Positions 27,558 through 35,208 of a stretch of 64,000 nt of DNA are shown piece by piece. The notes under the pieces were generated by a model that saw nothing but the letters and a program-made list of their open reading frames with translations, was not told where the DNA came from and made no database searches. Position numbers and translations under genes: made by a program. The stretch lies in the NCBI GenBank assembly GCA_027449865.1, contig DAIDKV010000164.1, forward strand, positions 1-64,000. The letters run 5' to 3'. Positions within the stretch are counted from its first letter, which is position 1. Each line of letters opens with the position of its first letter. This DNA comes from Planctomycetales bacterium. Its GTDB lineage: Bacteria > Planctomycetota > Planctomycetia > Isosphaerales > Isosphaeraceae.

Positions 27558-28046
27558 TCAATGGCCGGCCTGCGCCCGGTGGAGCGCCTCATGCTCGGCC
27601 TCGTTGGTCGGACGCGTATCCTGGCCGCGACGCGTCGTCAGCTCGATCCGGCTCAGGAACTTCACGTTCGCGCACTCATCCAGCTCGCCGGTGTTGCAGA
27701 CCGTTGGGTCGCGAACGAGGAACCGGATCGGGCCGCCTTCCTCGATCGTGAGCCGCCCGTCACCGACCCGATGCACGACAATCCCCTGCTCGCGGATCGG
27801 CTCCAGCGGAACTGAAACGTGGAAGCCGTCGCGATCGGCGTGCAGCGTCACGTAATTGGCCTCGGCCTGGATTCCGGCCCGGTCGAAAATTGCGTCGAGA
27901 GTGACTCCATCCCCTCGACGTTTCGGGTGGAACCGCGAAACGTCAGCGACCCAGGCCGATTCAGGAAACGCATCCAGGTCATCGAACGTCAGCGAAAGCG
28001 GCCGTTCCACCAGTCCGTCGATCGTCAGGACAACGTCCTTGCTCAT
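27558..28046 (-). CDS. Small molybdopterin-dependent oxidoreductase-like (sulfite oxidase fold) domain protein
   Basis: 162 residues resembling the sulfite-oxidase/YedY molybdopterin domain: LTIDGLVERPLSLTFDDLDAF at the start, then GVTLDAIFDRAGI and YVTLHADRDGFHVSVPLE. The Cys that would ligate molybdenum is absent: the region reads WVADVSRFHP, with Ser37 near the expected place. The protein is shorter than the usual domain and has no signal peptide. Cys117 and Cys125 lie in VCNTGELDECANVKF. It begins four bases after the stop of the Hsp70-like gene, so it is probably cotranscribed with it. Catalysis is doubtful and the fold may be reused for binding. Confidence 0.7.
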   Translation of the reverse strand: MSKDVVLTIDGLVERPLSLTFDDLDAFPESAWVADVSRFHPKRRGDGVTLDAIFDRAGIQAEANYVTLHADRDGFHVSVPLEPIREQGIVVHRVGDGRLTIEEGGPIRFLVRDPTVCNTGELDECANVKFLSRIELTTRRGQDTRPTNEAEHEALHRAQAGH

Positions 28047-28050
28047 CGGG

Positions 28051-29862
28051 TCAATCCTCGGGCGCCTCGCGAACGTTGAATTCGAGCTTCCATCGGCGGT
28101 TATCTCGGGCGCTTCGGCACCAGAGGTCCAGCGTACCGACCTCGGTCACGTGCGCGTGCAGCCGAACAGGAACGACCTCGCCCGCGTTGCCCTCGTCGCT
28201 CGGAAGCGACGCCTCGACGGGTGTCATTTCCTCCAGATCCTCGGGTGACCATCGTTCCAGGACCGTTCCAACCGGGTCCTCGCGACGGGTCGTTGAGCCG
28301 AGGAAGCGGAACTCGGCCGGATGACCGACAACCAGGCCCAGCTCCGGTCCTGGGACGTCGGTTTCTGTCCCTTCCTCCATCCCCATCGGGACCACGCAAA
28401 GGGCCTTGATCGGAGGCGCGACACCCGGAACCGCCGGCGCCGAGGTCTCCAGACCGATGTAATACGATCGCGGCACCCCGCCTCGAATCCGGATGCCTCG
28501 ACCGCGGCGCACCTGACCGTAATAGGCGGCTCCATGGGCGACCGCCAGGTCGAGGTCCGACGCATCGAGCTCGGGAACCGGACGTCCGGCCCATCCGGAG
28601 AGGACATCCAGCACACGGCGCCGAAGCTCAAACGCCTTGAAGACGCCGCCGTTGAACAGGACGGCGGAGGGATAGAGCGTCGATCCGCCCGTCTGAAGCG
28701 AGCCGGCCTGCTGGCCGAGGAACCTGGCGAGGTGTCGGGTGATGGCCGGGTCGGCGGCATATGGGAGCCCGATCTCGGTCAGGCCGACCCTGCGACCGCG
28801 TTCGGGCATCTCGTTCGGACCGGAGGCTGGCAGGAAGCCGTCGAGGATGGTCGACTGGAGCATCGCCCGGGTCAGCTCGGTCTTGATCGAACCGCCGATG
28901 ACCTTCGATCCCCGGCCGAGTACGGTCACCGGCGCGGTCTCTTTTTTGGGATCGGCAAAGAGCGTTTCCTTGGCGACCCGGCAAGCATGACCGAGCCCAA
29001 TCCGTTGCGCGGCGTCGAGCCCTTCCACCCCTCGAGGAATTGTCCCCGCGACGGCGTACGCAAGGGCCAGGTCCATGTTGTCGCCACCGAGCAGGATATG
29101 CTCGCCGACGGCCAGCCGGGTGAGGATCAGATCGCCGCCCTCGTCGCTCACGGCGATCAGCGTGAAGTCGGTCGTTCCGCCGCCGACGTCGCAAACGAGG
29201 ATGATGTCGCCGACCTTCACCTTCCTCCGCCACTGATCTCCCTGTGCGGCCAGCCAGGCATAGAACGCGGCCTGCGGCTCCTCGATCAGGGTGACATGTC
29301 GGAGCCCTGCCCGAGCGGCGGCCTCGGTGGTCAGCTCGCGAGCGACGGCGTCGAACGAGGCCGGGACCGTGAGCAAAACATCCTGTTCTTCCAGCCGATC
29401 GACGCCCCCCTTCCCGCCGAACCGGGCGTTCCAGGCGTCTCGGAGGTGTTCCAGGTAGGCTGACGACGCCTCGACCGGCGAGATCCGGGAGACCTCCTCG
29501 GCGGGAGTCCACGGCAGGATGGCGGCCCGACGATCGACCCCGGCATGCGAGAGCCAGCTCTTGGCCGAACTCACCAGCCGTCCCGGTACCTTGCCGCCGT
29601 GGTCGCGGGCAAACGTGCCGATGACCCGGTCGTTGCCCGACTTCCAGGGGAGTTGAAGCGCCCCCTCCGGAAATTCCCGAGCCGCCGGCAGGTACAGAAA
29701 AGACGGCAAAAGCGGACGATCGGCGACATCGTTCAACCCGACGATCTGCGCGACCGGCATCGGCGAAACCGGGACCACGCCCTCCGTCGCCTCGCCAAGC
29801 TCGGCATACGCCAGAGCGGAATTCGTCGTCCCCAGGTCAATCCCTACCACGTATCGCGACAT
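28051..29862 (-). CDS. Hsp70-family (DnaK-like) protein, variant form
   Basis: ATP-binding Hsp70/actin-fold protein of 603 residues. Start placed at MSRYVVG; upstream codons encode Arg-rich filler. The phosphate-1 motif GIDLGTTNS is at 7-15. LTVPASFDAVARELT, EEPQAAFYAWL, phosphate-2 VCDVGGGTTDFTLIAV and the adenosine motif LFNGGVFKAFELRR follow in order. It ends after a beta-rich region (VEASLPSDEGNAGEVVPVRL) and lacks the DnaK-type helical lid and GGMP/EEVD tail. A close paralogue with a longer C-terminus is at 37466-40333. The DUF2760-like gene lies 31 bases upstream and the sulfite-oxidase-like gene 4 bases downstream. This suggests a functional unit whose clients are unknown. Confidence 0.88.
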   Translation of the reverse strand: MSRYVVGIDLGTTNSALAYAELGEATEGVVPVSPMPVAQIVGLNDVADRPLLPSFLYLPAAREFPEGALQLPWKSGNDRVIGTFARDHGGKVPGRLVSSAKSWLSHAGVDRRAAILPWTPAEEVSRISPVEASSAYLEHLRDAWNARFGGKGGVDRLEEQDVLLTVPASFDAVARELTTEAAARAGLRHVTLIEEPQAAFYAWLAAQGDQWRRKVKVGDIILVCDVGGGTTDFTLIAVSDEGGDLILTRLAVGEHILLGGDNMDLALAYAVAGTIPRGVEGLDAAQRIGLGHACRVAKETLFADPKKETAPVTVLGRGSKVIGGSIKTELTRAMLQSTILDGFLPASGPNEMPERGRRVGLTEIGLPYAADPAITRHLARFLGQQAGSLQTGGSTLYPSAVLFNGGVFKAFELRRRVLDVLSGWAGRPVPELDASDLDLAVAHGAAYYGQVRRGRGIRIRGGVPRSYYIGLETSAPAVPGVAPPIKALCVVPMGMEEGTETDVPGPELGLVVGHPAEFRFLGSTTRREDPVGTVLERWSPEDLEEMTPVEASLPSDEGNAGEVVPVRLHAHVTEVGTLDLWCRSARDNRRWKLEFNVREAPED

Positions 29863-29893
29863 GGCCCGTCTTTGCCCTCGTCCGTCTGCTCGA

Positions 29894-30382
29894 TCAGGCG
29901 ATCTCAACCTCGGCGGGCGAGAGGACCGACGTCTCATCCCGGGTCGCCGGAAGGAGCGGCAGATGCACCGATCGGACCCGCCAGCCGTGGTGCTTCAGAA
30001 CCCCCTGAAAGGGTGCCGAGCCATTCACATTTCCCACCAGCCGAATCGCGGCCGGGTCGAAGTCGCCGGGAACCGTCACCCGCTCCTCTTCCGGGGCATT
30101 GATGATCGGCTCGATCGTGAGATACTCGTGCAGCGACTTCCGACAGTTCCGGTGAATGTCTCGCACGGCCGCCCCAATCTGGGGATCGGTGTAGGCGTCG
30201 ATCTCTTCCTCCAGGAAGTCGATCAACCGCCCGTCACGCTGAAGGACCGCCAGAACCCGCAAATCGGGGCCAGTCGGCACGCGGGAAAAAAGTGGCTCGA
30301 CCCGCGCGGCAAAGTCGGCGTCGGTCAGAACGTGCCAGAAAGTTCGGAGCGCCAGGACGAAGCGGTTCCAGGTTCCAGTCAT
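29894..30382 (-). CDS. DUF2760-like protein, partner of the Hsp70-like gene
   Basis: 162 residues. The ATG at 30382 is preferred to the in-frame TTG two codons earlier. The sequence resembles DUF2760: WNRFVLALRTFWHVLTD at the start, AVLQRDGRLIDFLEEEI, QIGAAVRDIHRNCRKSLHEY, and a C-terminal GVLKHHGWRVRSVHLPLLP. No membrane segment or catalytic motif was seen. Genes of this family occur next to unusual Hsp70 genes, as here (31 bases upstream), so a co-chaperone-like role is inferred. The family assignment is from memory of the sequence pattern. Confidence 0.72.
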   Translation of the reverse strand: MTGTWNRFVLALRTFWHVLTDADFAARVEPLFSRVPTGPDLRVLAVLQRDGRLIDFLEEEIDAYTDPQIGAAVRDIHRNCRKSLHEYLTIEPIINAPEEERVTVPGDFDPAAIRLVGNVNGSAPFQGVLKHHGWRVRSVHLPLLPATRDETSVLSPAEVEIA

Positions 30383-30771
30383 CGGCAATCCTGAACGAGA
30401 TGGGGCGGTGGGGGCGCGATCGCCCCGGATCGTCGAATCCCCGGTTGCCCCATCTTAACAGCCCATCCGCCCCTTGCCAATCATTCGATGGCGAGGGCCC
30501 TTCCGCCGAGGAGGGTCGAAGCGACTCTGGAGAATCGACGGACCGAATTGCGTTCGAGACATTCGGCGCGATATGATGACCTAGAGATTCGGAGGGAACA
30601 TCGGCCGGGGTTCGATCCTGATCCGGTCCCATGGATTTGCTCGACGTCGACTCCGCGCCGGCGTTCGGAGATTGAGCCGGCGAGCCATTCCGTTCGCCGG
30701 AGCCGTCCGATCGCGATCCTTGATCCCTTCGTGCCCGCTCCTGACGAAACAGCGGAGGTCTACGCGTCGTC
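30383..30771. other. Divergent intergenic region
   Basis: 389 bases between the DUF2760-like and STAS genes. A weak promoter-like pair, TTGCGT (30548-30553) and TATGAT (30572-30577) with an 18-base spacer, could serve the STAS gene. Nothing else was recognised. Confidence 0.4.
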
Positions 30772-31134
30772 ATGTCAGCCTTCAGCACCCGGACCGAATC
30801 CGACGCCCTGATCGTCACGTTCGAGGCCCCCGGCAGTCTCAACGATTTCCGGAACAACGCGCTCCGCGACTCCCTCTACGAACTCATCCAGAATCAGCCC
30901 ATCCCCCTCCTCGCCGTGGATCTCCAGAAAATCGACTATCTCTCCAGTTCCGGCGTCGCCATCCTCGTCGGCCTGAAGCGTCGCGTGGATACCCGCCAGG
31001 GAAAGATCGTCTTCTTCCAGGTCCAACCCGTCGTCCGCGACCTCCTCGCCGTGATGAAGCTCGACCGCTTCTTCGTCGTGGCGGATGACGAGTCCAGCGC
31101 CCTCGCTTCCCTCCGGCCCGTTCCCACGGCGTAA
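30772..31134 (+). CDS. STAS-domain anti-sigma factor antagonist
   Basis: 120 residues forming one STAS domain, the fold of SpoIIAA and RsbV. Such proteins free sigma factors by binding an anti-sigma kinase and are switched by phosphorylation of a Ser. The loop here is IDYLSSSGVAILVGLKRR, with Ser58-Ser60 in the phosphorylation position before Gly61. The strand VDLQKIDYL and the helix RDLLAVMKLDRFF are as expected. No partner kinase or sigma factor is next to it. It is divergent from the DUF2760/Hsp70-like operon. Confidence 0.88.
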   Translation: MSAFSTRTESDALIVTFEAPGSLNDFRNNALRDSLYELIQNQPIPLLAVDLQKIDYLSSSGVAILVGLKRRVDTRQGKIVFFQVQPVVRDLLAVMKLDRFFVVADDESSALASLRPVPTA

Positions 31135-31484
31135 TCGGCTCGTTCGCTTTCCTCGAACCCCTGGTTTATCCAGCTTTCCGAGTCGCATGAAGTCCCGTTG
31201 GGCGGTGCGACGATGGAGAGAGGCGTCAGGGCGGTGCGCTCGGCCCCTGGCCGGTGTCGTCAGCGATCGGTCGTCGTGTGCGATCCGCACGTCCAGAACC
31301 TCGACGACACTGACGCCGCGCGCCGGGGCGGTGTCGGCGAGTGGGTCGCGCACGACCGGGGATCGATCACCGACTACCTAGAACCAGAAAAGGGAGGGCG
31401 GCTTCCGGGGCCTCGTCGTGTCCGGGCGGATCTTCCGCCGCGGGACCGGCGCCGCGTCACGAGCTGCCGAGGAGGGAGTCTTCC
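31135..31484. other. Intergenic region, no gene seen
   Basis: 350 bases between the STAS gene and the secreted protein gene. Frames through it lack recognisable features. GGAGGGAG just before 31485 is the ribosome site of the next gene. Confidence 0.45.
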
Positions 31485-33188
31485 ATGAGAGGCACGCGGC
31501 GGCGCTCCGACCGTCCGGAGTCGGACCGGCGGAGACACGTGACCCAGCCCGAAAGCCTGGAGGGACGAGTGGTCCTTTCCAGCGTCGTCCCATCGTATCT
31601 GGCACCGTGGATCCCCAGCGACCTGCCGGTGGTCAACCCGGTCACGAATCAGCGCGAGCTGTACTCGATTGCCAGCCAGAATCCCAGCAATCCCAACAGC
31701 CAGCTTTATTCCAACCAGGGGAAGGTTGTCTCGGGCACCGATCGCGCCGGCAACCTCTGGACGATCACCGTCCATGGGCCCGGCAAGGTCATCGTCACCG
31801 ACACCACGCCCAACGACGGCGTATTGATGGATAACATCAATACCATCCAGCTCGTCGGGACCAATCCCAACACGACTTACGTGACGGGTGAGGTTCGGGC
31901 TTCGGCCAGCGAACTGACGACCGGCTCCATCCCATTCAATGAGTTGATCGCCACCTCAGGTGTTCGATCGATCGAGTTGAATGGCTTCACGCTCACCAAC
32001 CAGGTGACACCGGCTGTCGACACGCCGACCGGCATTTTCCTTTACGGTGGCGTTCGGGTTCTCTCGTTCAACGGGATCGTGGCGCAGCTCGATACTTCCG
32101 TCAACACGACTCCCTATCAGATCATCATCGGGAGCGGGTCGAAACCGCTGAAGTATGCTCCGTCGATCTACATGAACTCGATCCAGGACATCGTCTTCAA
32201 CAGCGCGGCAACGACCGTGCCGACGACTCCTGTGACCTCGCCGACGGTCCAGTTCATCATCAACGGATCGCTCCAGAACTTCGACATCACCTCGGCGACT
32301 CAGGGCCCGATCACCGCCGGATACCAGTTCGAGTTCCCGATCGTCGGGACGACGGGCCGGACCGCGATCCAGGCCAACGGCATTAACAACCTGAACGTCG
32401 CCGGTTCGGCGGTCAACTTCACGGTCTCGAAGTCGGCCGTCCCGTTCTCCTCCAACGGGAGCGGCGTCCACCGGATTGGGACCGCCCGGTTCGGCGGCGT
32501 CTCCGACGCGGTTGGGCTGAATGTCAGTGGGACGATCCACCATCTGACCTTCGCCCGCGGCCTCGGAAATCCAAGCGGCGTCTACACCGCTTACACCAGC
32601 TCCGGCCAGGCGCTCCCGGCGACGATGTACGGCTACACCCAGGGCTCGACCGGATATCCCTCGGCCGGCCTCCTGGGCGGACTCGTCACCGCACGGCATA
32701 TTCACAAACTTACCATCGGACCCGCCAGCACCTTCACGCAAACGCCGCAAAACCCGTTCTTCGCTCAGATCGCGCGGGGCAACGGCTTCCCGTCGTACTA
32801 TGCGAGCCCAGGCTACGCTCTCTCGAACGCCGTCATCGCCACCTCGGGCTCGATCGACCAGGTCAACATCAACGGTTCGCTTCAAAACTCCGAGATCAAG
32901 ACCGGGTTCAATTACCCCTCGTATGTGACCGGCCTCGAGGGAACTCGGGCGCGGAGCCAGATCCGAAGACTTCAGATCAACGGAAGCCTGGTCAACAGCG
33001 CGGTCTCGGCGTCGTTCCGACCGGCCAACTTCCATTATGCTCGGTCAACCGGGACCGCCGGCCCCGGCTCGATTACCGGAAACGTCACCGGCACCGCATA
33101 CGACACCAACGGAACGACCGGACTCGGAAACACGGGTGCGGGCGTATTCGCGCGGCACCTTCGCGGACGGCTTCCGGCCACGCTCTGA
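31485..33188 (+). CDS. Large secreted beta-rich planctomycete protein
   Basis: 567 residues; the ATG has GGAGGGAG at the right spacing. The N-terminal 32 residues are basic and end in QPESLEGRVVLS, the planctomycete extracellular-protein motif. The rest is Thr/Ser/Gly/Asn-rich and beta-like, with recurring phrases such as INGSLQNFDI, INGSLQNSEI and INGSLVNSAV about every 100-300 residues, and similar IRRLQING or IRSIELNG lead-ins. This suggests a repetitive beta-helix or adhesin-like surface protein. No enzyme motif or anchor was seen. Function unknown. Confidence 0.7.
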   Translation: MRGTRRRSDRPESDRRRHVTQPESLEGRVVLSSVVPSYLAPWIPSDLPVVNPVTNQRELYSIASQNPSNPNSQLYSNQGKVVSGTDRAGNLWTITVHGPGKVIVTDTTPNDGVLMDNINTIQLVGTNPNTTYVTGEVRASASELTTGSIPFNELIATSGVRSIELNGFTLTNQVTPAVDTPTGIFLYGGVRVLSFNGIVAQLDTSVNTTPYQIIIGSGSKPLKYAPSIYMNSIQDIVFNSAATTVPTTPVTSPTVQFIINGSLQNFDITSATQGPITAGYQFEFPIVGTTGRTAIQANGINNLNVAGSAVNFTVSKSAVPFSSNGSGVHRIGTARFGGVSDAVGLNVSGTIHHLTFARGLGNPSGVYTAYTSSGQALPATMYGYTQGSTGYPSAGLLGGLVTARHIHKLTIGPASTFTQTPQNPFFAQIARGNGFPSYYASPGYALSNAVIATSGSIDQVNINGSLQNSEIKTGFNYPSYVTGLEGTRARSQIRRLQINGSLVNSAVSASFRPANFHYARSTGTAGPGSITGNVTGTAYDTNGTTGLGNTGAGVFARHLRGRLPATL

Positions 33189-33266
33189 TCGAGTCGAACC
33201 GGTCGGGGTCGGCGGGGGAAGCCCATCCTCCATCGACCCCGATCGGCCTTTCGAGGCTGGCCGGAT

Positions 33267-34364
33267 TTACCACCGCCAGAGAACCGTTCCCCAGTTCAGC
33301 CCGGCGCCGAAACCGGAGGTCAGCAGGAGGTCTCCGCGACGGATGTTCCCTTGCTGATACAACTCGTCCAGCGCGATCGGTATCGAGCCGGCCGACGTGT
33401 TTCCGTACCGCTCCAGGTTCTTGTAAACAGAGTCGCGCGGGATGCCGAGAACATCGGTCGCCGCGTGGATGATCCGGACGTTCGCCTGGTGGGGGATGAA
33501 CCATCGGACGTCATCGACCTTGTTCTGCGAGTGAGCCAGAACCGTGAGGGTCGAATCGGCGAGGATGCGGACCGCCCACTTGAAGACGGCTCGGCCGTCC
33601 ATCGTCAGGTAATGCAACCCCTGTTCGAGCGCCGCCGCCGAGGGGGGAATCCGGCTCCCGCACGCCGGACGACTCAGAAGGTCGCCGCCGGCACCATCCG
33701 AGCCAAGCTGGTACGAGACCAGTCCCTGATCGGGCTCGCCCGGCCCGAGCAAAACTGCGCCGGCGCCGTCGCCGAAGAGGGGGAAGCTCTTCTGGTCGCC
33801 GGGATTGATGACCCGGCTATTGCAATCGCCCCCCACCACGAGGGCGCATCGGCTGTTGCCGGTCGCAACGAACTGCGAAGCGATCACCAGGGCGAAGACG
33901 AACCCGGCGCACGCGGCCTGCACATCGAACGCCGGGCAGACCAGCTTCAACTGGTCCTGTACGAGATTCCCGGTCGAGGGAAAGGCCATGTCGGGCGTGA
34001 AGGTCGCGACGACCAGCAGATCGACATCCTTCGGATCGCGACCGGCCGACCGGAGGCAACGGATCGCCGCCTGGTTGCAGAGGTCACTGGTCGCCTGGTG
34101 GGGCGCGGCGAACCTTCGCTCGTGGATCCCCGTCCGATTGACGATCCATTCCGGGTCGAACCCGTGGGTGCGCTGAAGGTCGTGATTGGTCACCACCCAG
34201 TCGGGCACGTAGCTGCCGGTCCCCAGGATGCGCACGCCCGTGAGAGACTGGGCCCTCGGCAAAAGAGGGGGCTGGCCGCTGGGCGAGGAAGACCGACGCG
34301 ATTCCTCGGTCGAGGGAACGTCCCGGTCCGCGTGAGCCGTCTTGCCCACTCGATCATTGGTCAT
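33267..34364 (-). CDS. 3-oxoacyl-ACP synthase III (FabH-type)
   Basis: Condenses an acyl-CoA starter with malonyl-ACP. Start placed at MTNDRVG, which leaves a polar extension of about 40 residues before the family begins at VRILGTGSYVPDWVVTN. The catalytic triad is intact: Cys in VQAACAGFVFAL, His in FIPHQANVRII, Asn in YGNTSAGSIPIALDEL. The WIVNRTGIHERR and LFGDGAGAVLLG motifs are also present. Length without the extension (about 325) matches FabH. It is isolated from other fab genes, so it could start a secondary pathway such as hydrocarbon or special lipid synthesis rather than the main one. Confidence 0.9.
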   Translation of the reverse strand: MTNDRVGKTAHADRDVPSTEESRRSSSPSGQPPLLPRAQSLTGVRILGTGSYVPDWVVTNHDLQRTHGFDPEWIVNRTGIHERRFAAPHQATSDLCNQAAIRCLRSAGRDPKDVDLLVVATFTPDMAFPSTGNLVQDQLKLVCPAFDVQAACAGFVFALVIASQFVATGNSRCALVVGGDCNSRVINPGDQKSFPLFGDGAGAVLLGPGEPDQGLVSYQLGSDGAGGDLLSRPACGSRIPPSAAALEQGLHYLTMDGRAVFKWAVRILADSTLTVLAHSQNKVDDVRWFIPHQANVRIIHAATDVLGIPRDSVYKNLERYGNTSAGSIPIALDELYQQGNIRRGDLLLTSGFGAGLNWGTVLWRW

Positions 34365-34688
34365 GGCGTTGACTGTAATGGAGGCTAGAGAGGACCGGAC
34401 CCTTCCATCAAGGGGGCGGGGAACAGAATCGCGTCCTGGGGTCGAGGGCTCGCCCGGCTCTCGCATCATCCTGGGTGCGGTGCCCTCGGAGATGGACAAA
34501 TCCCGGCGTTTCCGAATGAAAAGCCTGAGACGGCACGAGTGCCGCGCCTTCGACGGCCCCGCGATTCCTCCGGTGACGACATTCGGAACGTTCGACTATA
34601 ATGCGTCCGGGAAATCAAGGCTAGAGCAATGCCGCCCTGCCGTCCTGTCCTGTGGCCCGAAGTACGAACTCCCGTCGAAGGATCTGGC
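34365..34688. other. Divergent intergenic region
   Basis: 324 bases between fabH-type gene and a small hypothetical gene. Holds a candidate promoter at 34573-34602 (separate entry). Nothing else was recognised. Confidence 0.45.
34573..34602 (+). promoter_or_regulatory. Candidate sigma-70-type promoter
   Basis: GTGACG (34573-34578), 18-base spacer, consensus TATAAT (34597-34602), about 85 bases upstream of the ATG at 34689. Sequence match only. Confidence 0.45.
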
Positions 34689-35087
34689 ATGGAAGAACAC
34701 ACAATCCGGCTCCGCGGCGGCTGGGAGTGCTTCCGGCCCAACGAACCCACAACCCATCCCTCCACGATCGCGCTGCCCACACCCTCCGCCACATTACCCC
34801 CCGGGCGGCTCATCCTGAGGCGACGATTCGGCCGGCCCCCGAGCCAGCCGAGCGCTCCGGCCATTCTATGGATCTCGGGGATGCCGGGACTTCGTTCTCT
34901 TACCTTCAACGGGCGTCCGATCGAGGCCGGCTCACCGGACGGCCCGGATTTCCGGGCCGATCTGGGCCCGCTCCAACCGCGGAACGAATTGACCATCGAG
35001 GCCGACGCTCCGGCCCTCGCATCCGACTGGGGAGACGTTCGGCTGGTCTTTGCCGAGCCTTCGGCCAGCGAGCCCCCCTCGGCGTAG
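34689..35087 (+). CDS. Small hypothetical protein, beta-sandwich-like
   Basis: 132 residues from an ATG downstream of a good promoter match. I do not recognise the family. The sequence alternates short strands (HTIRLRGGWECF, LILRRRFGRP, ILWISGMPGLRSLTFNG, NELTIEADAPAL, DVRLVFAEP) in a way that recalls the galactose-binding-like beta-sandwich in glycoside hydrolases. No signal peptide or membrane segment. The codon-position GC pattern fits coding sequence. It precedes the thioredoxin/NHL gene by 121 bases in the same direction. Confidence 0.6.
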   Translation: MEEHTIRLRGGWECFRPNEPTTHPSTIALPTPSATLPPGRLILRRRFGRPPSQPSAPAILWISGMPGLRSLTFNGRPIEAGSPDGPDFRADLGPLQPRNELTIEADAPALASDWGDVRLVFAEPSASEPPSA

Positions 35088-35208
35088 CCTCTGGCGGGAC
35101 GGGACGGTTCGGCTACAATTGCCCAGGTGGGGAGGCGCGGGCCGGCAACGATGCGGGCCCGCCTGTCATCGACATCGAATGGACCCGGCACCCCGAAAGG
35201 CCCCTCGC

